Assembly (NCBI GenBank): GCA_009692275.1
Contig: SHZL01000003.1
Span: 1-32,390 of the forward strand
Direction: 5' to 3'
Source of the DNA: Lysobacterales bacterium
GTDB lineage: Bacteria > Pseudomonadota > Gammaproteobacteria > Xanthomonadales > SZUA-36
Length of the DNA: 32,390 nt
A model generated the notes under the pieces. That model searched no databases. It saw only the letters and a list, made by a program, of their open reading frames with translations, and was not told where the DNA came from. The translations under genes and the position numbers were made by a program. Positions 1 through 6,781 of this stretch are shown here, piece by piece; position 1 is the stretch's first letter, and every line of letters begins with the position of its first letter.

Positions 1-1
1 C

Positions 2-2242
2 AAGTCAATCAATCCAAAGTCTATCAATTTTGGCACAATCACCTTCAGCCTGGCTCTTGTCTTTGCCGGGGGGTTTGCTTACAGCCCGCTGGCCACTGCG
101 CAGGAGGCGGATGAAGCTACCGAGCTTGAGGAAGTGGTCGTCACCGCCTCGCGGCGTGAAGAGAAATTACAGAATGTCGCCATGTCCGTATCCGTGGTTG
201 ATGTCAAACAGTACACGGATGCCGGCCTGACCAGCTTGGCGGACATCCTGCCGTTTGTGCCGGGTGTGTCGGTGGTGGGCGGCGGTGGAAATTTCTTTAA
301 CGAGGTTTATATCCGCGGCATCAATGCCGTGCTGGCCGCTGGCGTTACCAGTTATGTCGATGACATCCCGATTGGATCATCGACGGTTTATACCACCCCC
401 GCCCCACTGGACGGCACCCTGTTGGACCTCGGCACCCTGGATGTGCTCAAAGGCCCGCAGGGCACCCTGTACGGCTCCAGCGCCTTGGGCGGCATATTGA
501 AATTCAATACCCGGGAAGTGTCACTCACTGACTGGACCGGCAGCCTTTCTGCGAACCTGTCCGATACCCATCGCGGTGGCCTGAACCAATTGTACCGGGT
601 GAATGCCAATGGACCCCTGGCCAAGGACGCACTGGGCGTGAGCTTTACTGCCTTCTGGAACGACAAGACCGGATATATCGACAATGTGAGCATACCGAAG
701 GACGGTTGGGATGATTACCAGTATTGGGGCGCTTCCGGCAGCTTGCGCTGGGCCGCGACCGACAAGCTCGAAGTCAAGGTCCAGGGTCTGTACCAGAAAT
801 CCAAGCAGGACGGCCTGGCGACCATACAGGCCAACTCCGCCGACGATTACCTGTTGCCTGGTGTGGGTGCCGGGGAGCCCTGGTATGGCAAGTACGAGAC
901 CGGAGAGGCGCTGATCAACCCCAGCGAATTCGAGGCTGACATGCTGGGCCTGACCATCGACTATGACCTGGGCTTCGGCGTGCTGTCTTCGATCACCAGC
1001 ACACAGTCGGAAAACTTTACGCAGTCGCAGGACCTCACGGTTCCGTTTGCATTCTTCGCAGATATCTTTTTCCCTGACAGTGCGCCACACACCTCGGCAT
1101 TTTTTGTAGGCGACCTGGGCTTTGACAAGTTCACCCAGGAGTTGCGGCTGGTATCCACCTCCAATCAGAAATTTGAGTGGATAGTAGGCGGTTTCTACAC
1201 CAGCGAAGAAGGTCACAACACCCAAGTGTTGGACATCACCCCGCCGGTAGACTTGTTCTACGCCAATTTCCCATCGAATTACGACGAGTTGTCGCTCTAT
1301 GGCACTGGCACCTACTACTTCACACCTGATTTCGACGGTAGCGTAGGCGTGCGGTACTCGGATTACAGTAATGACGTGCAACTGGAAGCCAAGGGGCCTC
1401 TGGTTGCGCCGGTCCCCCTGACCAAGATCAGTGACAATGTCACCAACTGGCTGTTCAACCTGCGCTACCGGGTCGCCGATAACATGGCGGTTTATGGCCG
1501 CATTGCCAGCGGCTACCGCCCGGGCGGGGCCAACTTCCTGCTGCTTGACCCGAGCGGTAATCCGCTCACCGAGGCGTTTTACAAACCCGACTCCTTGTGG
1601 AGCTACGAACTTGGCCTCAAGGGCACATCTGAAGACGGGCGCTTTGGCTATGACGTTGCCGCGTTTTATATCGACTGGCAGGATTACCAGATCGGCATAG
1701 TTCGCGGCGGCCTCCAGGTTGCCGGAAACGCCAGCAAGGCCACCAGCAAGGGCTTCGAAGCCTCCCTGAGTTTTGCCCCAACCGAAGCGCTGGTCTTCAC
1801 GGGCGCCTTCTCCTACATCGATGCCAAGCTCGCGGCCGACGAGCCGGACCTGGGAGGTTTGGATGGCGATCAATTGCCCGATACCCCCAATTGGCAGACC
1901 GCCCTGGACGTGCAGTACAACTTCACCCTGGGAACTATGCCCGCCTATGCCGGCGCATCGTGGCTCTACAAAGGCTACATGCCGGTTGGATTCGATGGCT
2001 ATACCGACAGCGACGGCGTGTACTGGCCGCCTTCGTCACCGAACCTCATCATCGATGGTTACAGCCTGGTTGACCTGCGCGCCGGCTTCACTGCCGGAAG
2101 CTTTGACGTTTCGCTGTATGTCACCAATCTGATGGATGAATGGGCTTACACCAGCTTTGCGGCCACGTTCACCGCTCCCTCGCTCGCCACGCCGACCCGT
2201 CCCCGGACCTTCGGTGCGGTTTTAAGGTGGAATTTTTATTAA
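2..2242 (+). CDS. TonB-dependent outer-membrane receptor (5' end outside window)
   Basis: Outer-membrane active-transport receptor. The frame is already open at base 2 and encodes a hydrophobic signal-peptide-like stretch ending near TAQEADEATELEE, so the true start lies upstream of the window; the GTG at 134 falls inside the TonB-box region (EEVVVTASRRE) and is not the start. A plug domain follows (LQNVAMSVSVVDV, then VYIRGI, LKGPQGTLYGSSALGG), then a long beta-barrel ending in the aromatic-terminated strand AVLRWNFY. About 746 residues lie in the window, normal for the family. A GC-rich hairpin follows the stop. The ligand is unknown; the plug resembles receptors often found beside catabolic genes and shows no obvious siderophore-specific feature. 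Family assignment is secure, substrate is not. Confidence 0.93.
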   Translation, partial: KSINPKSINFGTITFSLALVFAGGFAYSPLATAQEADEATELEEVVVTASRREEKLQNVAMSVSVVDVKQYTDAGLTSLADILPFVPGVSVVGGGGNFFNEVYIRGINAVLAAGVTSYVDDIPIGSSTVYTTPAPLDGTLLDLGTLDVLKGPQGTLYGSSALGGILKFNTREVSLTDWTGSLSANLSDTHRGGLNQLYRVNANGPLAKDALGVSFTAFWNDKTGYIDNVSIPKDGWDDYQYWGASGSLRWAATDKLEVKVQGLYQKSKQDGLATIQANSADDYLLPGVGAGEPWYGKYETGEALINPSEFEADMLGLTIDYDLGFGVLSSITSTQSENFTQSQDLTVPFAFFADIFFPDSAPHTSAFFVGDLGFDKFTQELRLVSTSNQKFEWIVGGFYTSEEGHNTQVLDITPPVDLFYANFPSNYDELSLYGTGTYYFTPDFDGSVGVRYSDYSNDVQLEAKGPLVAPVPLTKISDNVTNWLFNLRYRVADNMAVYGRIASGYRPGGANFLLLDPSGNPLTEAFYKPDSLWSYELGLKGTSEDGRFGYDVAAFYIDWQDYQIGIVRGGLQVAGNASKATSKGFEASLSFAPTEALVFTGAFSYIDAKLAADEPDLGGLDGDQLPDTPNWQTALDVQYNFTLGTMPAYAGASWLYKGYMPVGFDGYTDSDGVYWPPSSPNLIIDGYSLVDLRAGFTAGSFDVSLYVTNLMDEWAYTSFAATFTAPSLATPTRPRTFGAVLRWNFY

Positions 2243-2264
2243 TCGCAGGCAAAACCATGACTAC

Positions 2265-2286
2265 CGGGGCCTGGTTTCAGGCCCCG
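2265..2286 (+). terminator. GC-rich hairpin after the TonB receptor
   Basis: Perfect 9-bp stem CGGGGCCTG / CAGGCCCCG with a GTTT loop, 23 bases after the receptor stop. It is followed by CTTCT rather than a run of T, so it is a candidate terminator or mRNA-end-stabilising hairpin, not a textbook intrinsic terminator. Confidence 0.5.
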
Positions 2287-2305
2287 CTTCTGCAGGGATG
2301 CAACT

Positions 2306-2377
2306 GGGGTCAGAGTAAATACCCTGGCACGTTGCTCTGGCCCCAAAACCTGACCCGAGAATATTTACTCTGACCCC
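2306..2377. repeat. 72-bp palindromic-ended repeat, copy A
   Basis: A 72-bp unit bounded by perfect 16-bp inverted ends, GGGGTCAGAGTAAATA and TATTTACTCTGACCCC. A second copy at 3683-3754 has the same length and orientation and differs at 6 of 72 positions by my alignment. Together they bracket the POT transporter gene. The structure suggests a REP/MITE-like element mobilised in trans; no transposase is present in the window. Confidence 0.85.
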
Positions 2378-2387
2378 ATCAGCACAG

Positions 2388-3695
2388 GTGAGATCAATCC
2401 CGCAGCAGGGGCAGTGGTTGGGCCAGCCGCGCGGGCTGACCATCCTGTTCCTCACCGAGATGTGGGAGATCTTCTCCTACTACGGCATGCGCTCGCTGCT
2501 GGTGTACTACATGACCAAGCAGCTCCTGCTCGGTCAACAGCAGGCCTCGCTGATCTACGGCATTTATACGGCCACGGTCTATTTCACGCCGATCATCGGC
2601 GGCGCTATTTCCGATCGCTGGCTCGGCCGCAGGCGTGCCGTGATCATCGGCGGCAGCATCATGGCGATCGGTCATTTCATGATGGCCTCAGAAGCGTTCT
2701 TCTATTTCGCGCTGGCGGCCATTGCAATTGGCAACGGACTGTTCCTGCCCAGCCTGCCGAGCCAGATCGACGGCTTGTACACCCAGGAAGATCCGCGCCG
2801 GGGTTCGGCCTACAACATCTACTACGTTGGCATAAACCTCGGCGGGCTGCTGGCTCCGCTGGTCTGCGGCACCCTGGGCGAGGTCTACGGTTGGCACTGG
2901 GGGTTTGGTGCGGCAGGCATCGGCATGCTGCTTGGCCTGGCAATATATATATTCGGCAGGCGTTATCTGCCGCCAGACTCGAAGATTCCAAAGCGGCAGG
3001 AAGCCGGACTCAATCCGGTGTCCCGTGCTGCCACGGACCTGCGCAGGACCGTGCTCGTGCTGGGCGCGATCGGCTTGACGGTCATGCTCTTTCGCGGCGC
3101 CTACGAGCAAGTTGGCAACACCATCGCGTTGTGGGCCGACTCGGCGGTCGATCGGGTCGTCGCCGGCGGGCTTTCCATTCCCATGACCTGGTTCCAGGCG
3201 CTCAATCCGCTGCTGGTCATCCTGTTGACGCCCCTGTTCGTCGCGCATTGGACCCGCCAGGCGGTCAAGGGTCGGGAGCCTGCACCGGCACGCAAGATGT
3301 CCTTCGGCGCGCTGGGCGTGGCGGCGGCGTACCTGTTGCTGGCGGCTGTCAGCGGGGCCAGCTCTGCAGGTCAGGTCAGCTGGCTGTGGCTCGCGTTGTT
3401 CTTTTTAATCCTCACTGCAGGCGAGTTGTTCATTCTTCCGATTGGCCTTGGATTGTTTGCACGGCTGGCACCGGAAGGATACGGCGCCACCACGATCGCT
3501 GCGTGGTTCTTCGCCGCGTTCGGGGGCAATTTGCTGGCCGGTGTGCTGGGAATGCTGTGGAGCGTGATCGGGCATACCGAGTATTTCGCCCTGATGGCCG
3601 GGGTGGCGGCGACTGCGGGCCTGGCCTTATGGCTGCTGGATGGTCCGGCAGGGCAGTTGAAGAAGACGCATGCGGCGGTTTTGGGGTCAGAGTAA
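2388..3695 (+). CDS. POT/PTR-family MFS peptide (or peptide-like) transporter
   Basis: Inner-membrane proton-coupled oligopeptide-type transporter, 435 residues with about 12 hydrophobic segments. The N-terminal motif PRGLTILFLTEMWEIFSYYG matches the POT signature ExxERFxYY except that Ile28 replaces the Arg. The second PTR2 signature is seen as YNIYYVGINLGG around residue 143. The GTG start at 2388 is the first usable start after an in-frame TAA at 2316-2318 and has no clear ribosome-binding site. The gene is tightly bracketed by two copies of a 72-bp repeat: copy A ends 10 bases before the start, and copy B supplies the last codons (Gly-Ser-Glu) and the TAA stop. That suggests the coding end was rewritten by repeat insertion. 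Family call is firm; peptide specificity is not. Confidence 0.88.
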   Translation: MRSIPQQGQWLGQPRGLTILFLTEMWEIFSYYGMRSLLVYYMTKQLLLGQQQASLIYGIYTATVYFTPIIGGAISDRWLGRRRAVIIGGSIMAIGHFMMASEAFFYFALAAIAIGNGLFLPSLPSQIDGLYTQEDPRRGSAYNIYYVGINLGGLLAPLVCGTLGEVYGWHWGFGAAGIGMLLGLAIYIFGRRYLPPDSKIPKRQEAGLNPVSRAATDLRRTVLVLGAIGLTVMLFRGAYEQVGNTIALWADSAVDRVVAGGLSIPMTWFQALNPLLVILLTPLFVAHWTRQAVKGREPAPARKMSFGALGVAAAYLLLAAVSGASSAGQVSWLWLALFFLILTAGELFILPIGLGLFARLAPEGYGATTIAAWFFAAFGGNLLAGVLGMLWSVIGHTEYFALMAGVAATAGLALWLLDGPAGQLKKTHAAVLGSE

Positions 3696-3754
3696 ATAAT
3701 CTGGCACGATGCTCTGACCCCAAACCCTGACCCGAGAGTATTTACTCTGACCCC
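3683..3754. repeat. 72-bp palindromic-ended repeat, copy B
   Basis: Second copy of the repeat at 2306-2377, with the same 16-bp inverted ends and 66/72 identical bases. Its first 13 bases (GGGGTCAGAGTAA) form the final codons and stop of the upstream transporter gene. It ends 12 bases before the convergent stop of the J-like membrane protein gene. Confidence 0.85.
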
Positions 3755-3765
3755 AAAACCTGGCC

Positions 3766-4206
3766 TCACCGCAGCAGCATGGCAATCACAACCACACCAA
3801 TGATCAGTAGTACCGCGGGGAGCAGCCATTTGGCCAACCCTTTGGATTGGGCGGGTGGCGTTGACGCAACGCTTTTCGGTTGTTGGGGCGCGGGATTTAA
3901 ACGGGCAGCGGTATCTGCTATGGCATCCTTGCCGGGACTCTGCGAGGCTTTTGCCGCAGTTTTCCTGAAAGCATAATCAGGACAGTGTTCCAGGAACCAC
4001 GAGCGGCCCGTATCAAGCCCCAGCCGGAATCTCAGCTCGCCGATCATCTTCAGAGTGGAGTGCGTGCTGTCGTATAGTGCCCGCTTCTCGCTATGCAGAA
4101 GTATCGTTGCGCAATCACTTAGCTCTGGCTTGATCTCCAATGCCGCCTGCACTTCCCCTGCGCTGGCGCCCCGATCAATGCCCAATTTTGAGTAAAGGTC
4201 TTTCAC
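3766..4206 (-). CDS. J-like, C-terminally membrane-anchored protein
   Basis: A 146-residue protein of unknown function. Residues 3-47 resemble a shortened J domain (LYSKLGIDRGASAGEVQAAL, then KRALYD like the end of J-domain helix IV) but have no HPD triad, so Hsp70 stimulation is not expected. A low-complexity Pro/Ala/Lys linker (about 85-123) leads to one membrane helix (about 126-145, LLPAVLLIIGVVVIAMLL) two residues from the end, giving a tail-anchored layout with the J-like part in the cytoplasm. The GTG start overlaps the stop of the upstream TerB gene (GTGA), implying translational coupling. The two products probably work together. Confidence 0.7.
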   Translation of the reverse strand: MKDLYSKLGIDRGASAGEVQAALEIKPELSDCATILLHSEKRALYDSTHSTLKMIGELRFRLGLDTGRSWFLEHCPDYAFRKTAAKASQSPGKDAIADTAARLNPAPQQPKSVASTPPAQSKGLAKWLLPAVLLIIGVVVIAMLLR

Positions 4207-4916
4207 GTATTCCTCAGCAATTTGACGGCTTCCTCGATTCTCCTGAATCTCTCTTTCGCCACCGCAACTGCAGCTTCTCCCATTGCTTCAACCCGGCCGG
4301 AATGGAATATGGCTGTCAGGTTCTCATAGGCGCTTTCAATTTCGCTCTGCGTTGCGCTTAAACCGACGCCCAGAGCAGCGCGGGCTTGCTCAATCGTCAT
4401 GCGCGCACCCGGCTGGCCGTCGTTTGCGGAATTTTCGAGCAGACCCTCGCTGGAAACCTGATCCCACCAAAGCATGCTGCTTGGGTCGCCGGGCTGAGAA
4501 AATGCAGAACCGGATATGGTTTGAAAGCGTTTTTCCAGGAGCTCAATTCCCAGGTACAGGGCATCGGCATAAAAGCGCAGGATATGGTTCTCGGTTATCG
4601 CTATGCGGCGATCGGCCATCGACATGGTTATGGCCAGGTCGAGAAAAGCCGTGCGCAGTTCCCTGCTTTCCTGCGCGACAGTGCGGATCGCCGTTTCAAT
4701 GCTCTTCGAATCGCCTTTGCGTATGGTCGCCAACACGTCATCGGTCGTTGTCGTTCCCATGCTGTCGGGAAAATGCGAGGCGGCAAATTCCAACTCGGAT
4801 TCATCCAGTGTGCCGTCGCTCGCGGCCACCCACAAAAGCAGCAGCTTGACGCAACTTGCCAACTGCTCTTTTTGGCTCTGCGGCGCACCCTTCAATTTTG
4901 AGTTTACGATTGACAT
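4203..4916 (-). CDS. TerB-like domain protein with degenerate C-terminal J-like domain
   Basis: A 237-residue soluble protein. Residues about 15-135 look like a TerB/COG4103 helical domain (LLLLWVAASDGTLDESELEF, and later ITMSMADRRIAITENHIL, the two acidic repeats typical of TerB). Residues about 172-235 look like a J-domain relic (TIEQARAALGVGLSATQSEI, then YENLTAIFHSG), with HSG where HPD would be. This recalls DjlA-type TerB-J proteins but without the catalytic triad and without an N-terminal membrane helix. It starts 8 bases after the deacylase-like gene, with AAAGG upstream of its ATG, and overlaps the tail-anchored J-like gene by four bases. Function is unknown; envelope or stress-related roles are guesses. 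Confidence 0.72.
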   Translation of the reverse strand: MSIVNSKLKGAPQSQKEQLASCVKLLLLWVAASDGTLDESELEFAASHFPDSMGTTTTDDVLATIRKGDSKSIETAIRTVAQESRELRTAFLDLAITMSMADRRIAITENHILRFYADALYLGIELLEKRFQTISGSAFSQPGDPSSMLWWDQVSSEGLLENSANDGQPGARMTIEQARAALGVGLSATQSEIESAYENLTAIFHSGRVEAMGEAAVAVAKERFRRIEEAVKLLRNT

Positions 4917-4924
4917 CGTTGCCT

Positions 4925-6622
4925 TTACCCCTCACTCGCCGGTTTCCAACCCGGCCCACGCACCGCGCGGCCAGGTGTCGCGCCAGTATGAGCTCCATTG
5001 CTGACCACGGGCACGCCGTTGACCAGCACGTGCACCATGCCAATGGAATATTGATGCGGGTCGTCAAACGTGGCCTTGTCCGCAATGACTGCAGGATCGA
5101 AGATAGCCACGTCTGCGAAGTAGCCCGGCGCGAGCCGGCCACGAGCGGGGACATGCAAGGTTTCTGCGGGCAAGAGGGTTAATCTGCGCACGGCTTCCTG
5201 CAGCGTAATGACCTGTTCCTCGCGGACGTACTTACCCAGTAATCGGGCGACGTTTCCATAGGTACGCGGATGGGAGCCGCCTTCCAGCGTCTTGCCTTCG
5301 GCTGCCGGGGCATCTGCATCGGAACCGAACATTACCCACGGCTGGCGAATCTGCTTTTTCAGGTTTTCCTCGGACATGAGGAAATAGACGGTACCAACAC
5401 GGGAGCCGTCTTCAATCACCAGGTCGATGATGGTATCGCGGTAGTCCTGTCCGCGCTCCTTCGCGACTTCGGTCAGTGTTTTGCCCATGTATTTTTTCTT
5501 GAGTTCTTCGTTCTTGAACTCAAGCAGGATCATGCCATCAGGGCCGGCGAGAAACCCTATGTTTTCCCAATCCTGGGCGTTAACGGCCATTTCCTCTTTT
5601 ACCCGGGCACGGGTTGCAGGGTCCTTGAGACGCTCGACCCATTTGTCGTAACCACCCGCCTGCACCCAGGTCGGCATCGATGCATCCAGGCCGGTTGCCC
5701 CGGCAACATAGGTATACATGTCGGCCGTGACCGCAACACCCTCGTCCCGCAGCGCATTGATCCTGGCGATGGCCGTATCCATCTTGTCCCAGTTCGGCTG
5801 GCCGGCGGCTTTCAGATGGTGAATTTTGACCGGCAGGTTGGCTTCCCGCCCGATGCGCAGGGTTTCGTCGATGGCCTCGATGAATTTATTGCCTTCACTG
5901 CGTATATGGGCTGTATAGATGCCGCCGTACTGGCCTGCAACCTTGGCCAGTTCCACCAGCTCTTCGGTTTCCGCATAGGTGCCGGGCACATAAATCAGCG
6001 CGTCGGTTAAGCCCAGGGCACCGTCCTGCATGGCCTGCCCGACCTGTGACTTCATGAGCTCAAGTTGTTCCGGTGTCGGGTCCACGTCATCCATGCCCAG
6101 GACATTCACGCGCACCGTGGCAGCAGACACAAAGGTTGCGAAGTTGGGTGCTACCCCGCTGGCTTCAACGGTTTTCAGGTACTCGTCCACGGTACGCCAG
6201 GACAACTCAACGTCCTCTTCCGCGAACAGGGCCGCCCAGAATTCTGCAGCCGTGTCGCTCAGGGGACTGAGTGAGGCCTCGCTGAGCACTTCAAAGGTGA
6301 CGCCCTGCAGCACATCGCTCATCGCCCTGCCGTCTGCCAGCAGTGACACATGCGCATGGCTCATTACATTGAAGAAACCGGGCGTCACGGCCAGCCCGCT
6401 TGCGTCGACGACAAGGGTGGCTGTGTCCTGGCCGAAACTGCCGATAGCACTCAAGCGATCTCCGCTGATTGCAATATCGGCCTTATAGGGCGGCGCTCCC
6501 GTTCCGTCGTAGATCGTTCCATTGCGGATCAGCACATCGTAATTGACGGCAAATGCACTGTAAGTGGTCAGCAAGCTGGCGGCAAAGGCGAGAAAGGTAT
6601 TCAATGTCCGGAGCCGGTTCAA
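4925..6622 (-). CDS. Exported N-acyl-D-amino-acid deacylase-like amidohydrolase
   Basis: 565-residue metal-dependent hydrolase of the D-aminoacylase branch of the amidohydrolase superfamily, expected in the periplasm. A Sec signal peptide covers residues 1-25 (cleavage after SAFA). The N-terminal beta-sandwich strand is NYDVLIRNGTIYDGTG; metal ligands are visible as H89-A-H91 (SHAH), H239 (GGIYTAHIRSEG), H268/H269 (VKIHHLK) and the Asp of MFGSDADAP. The cysteine that bridges the metals in characterised D-aminoacylases (GNCG) is not seen: the matching stretch reads SEAS, so activity may differ. The start is TTG, chosen because GGAAAGGAAAT precedes it directly and it begins the signal peptide. 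It probably shares a transcript with the TerB-like gene 8 bases downstream. Substrate is unknown. Confidence 0.85.
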   Translation of the reverse strand: MNRLRTLNTFLAFAASLLTTYSAFAVNYDVLIRNGTIYDGTGAPPYKADIAISGDRLSAIGSFGQDTATLVVDASGLAVTPGFFNVMSHAHVSLLADGRAMSDVLQGVTFEVLSEASLSPLSDTAAEFWAALFAEEDVELSWRTVDEYLKTVEASGVAPNFATFVSAATVRVNVLGMDDVDPTPEQLELMKSQVGQAMQDGALGLTDALIYVPGTYAETEELVELAKVAGQYGGIYTAHIRSEGNKFIEAIDETLRIGREANLPVKIHHLKAAGQPNWDKMDTAIARINALRDEGVAVTADMYTYVAGATGLDASMPTWVQAGGYDKWVERLKDPATRARVKEEMAVNAQDWENIGFLAGPDGMILLEFKNEELKKKYMGKTLTEVAKERGQDYRDTIIDLVIEDGSRVGTVYFLMSEENLKKQIRQPWVMFGSDADAPAAEGKTLEGGSHPRTYGNVARLLGKYVREEQVITLQEAVRRLTLLPAETLHVPARGRLAPGYFADVAIFDPAVIADKATFDDPHQYSIGMVHVLVNGVPVVSNGAHTGATPGRAVRGPGWKPASEG

Positions 6623-6781
6623 TTTCCTTTCCTTCCTGATTGCATCGGGGAAGTCTGATTATGACCAGTTTTCAGCCGGAGAACAGCGCGCCACCGTTTT
6701 GGCACAGCGATTGGCCGGATTGGAATACCAGAAGTTTGGGGTCCGGGTAAGAATGCATGAACTGCTGAAGGAATCTTGATT

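Noticed and set aside
521..1873. 450-codon open frame antisense to the first TonB receptor
   Set aside because: It has no recognisable domain, and the sense frame is a clear receptor; long antisense frames are common in GC-rich genes.
134..2242. Full-length TonB receptor starting at GTG 134
   Set aside because: The reading frame continues upstream to base 2 and encodes a signal-peptide-like stretch, and GTG 134 lies in the TonB-box segment; the gene is cut by the window edge.
2306..2377. Transcription terminator
   Set aside because: The 16-bp inverted ends are 40 bp apart and the same unit recurs at 3683, so a dispersed repeat explains it better, although it might also fold in RNA.
2414..3730. 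438-codon open frame overlapping the POT transporter
   Set aside because: Rich in Arg/His/Gly with no membrane segments or motifs; it is the shifted shadow of the transporter.
3766..4916. Functional DnaJ/DjlA co-chaperones
   Set aside because: Neither J-like region has the HPD triad needed to stimulate Hsp70.
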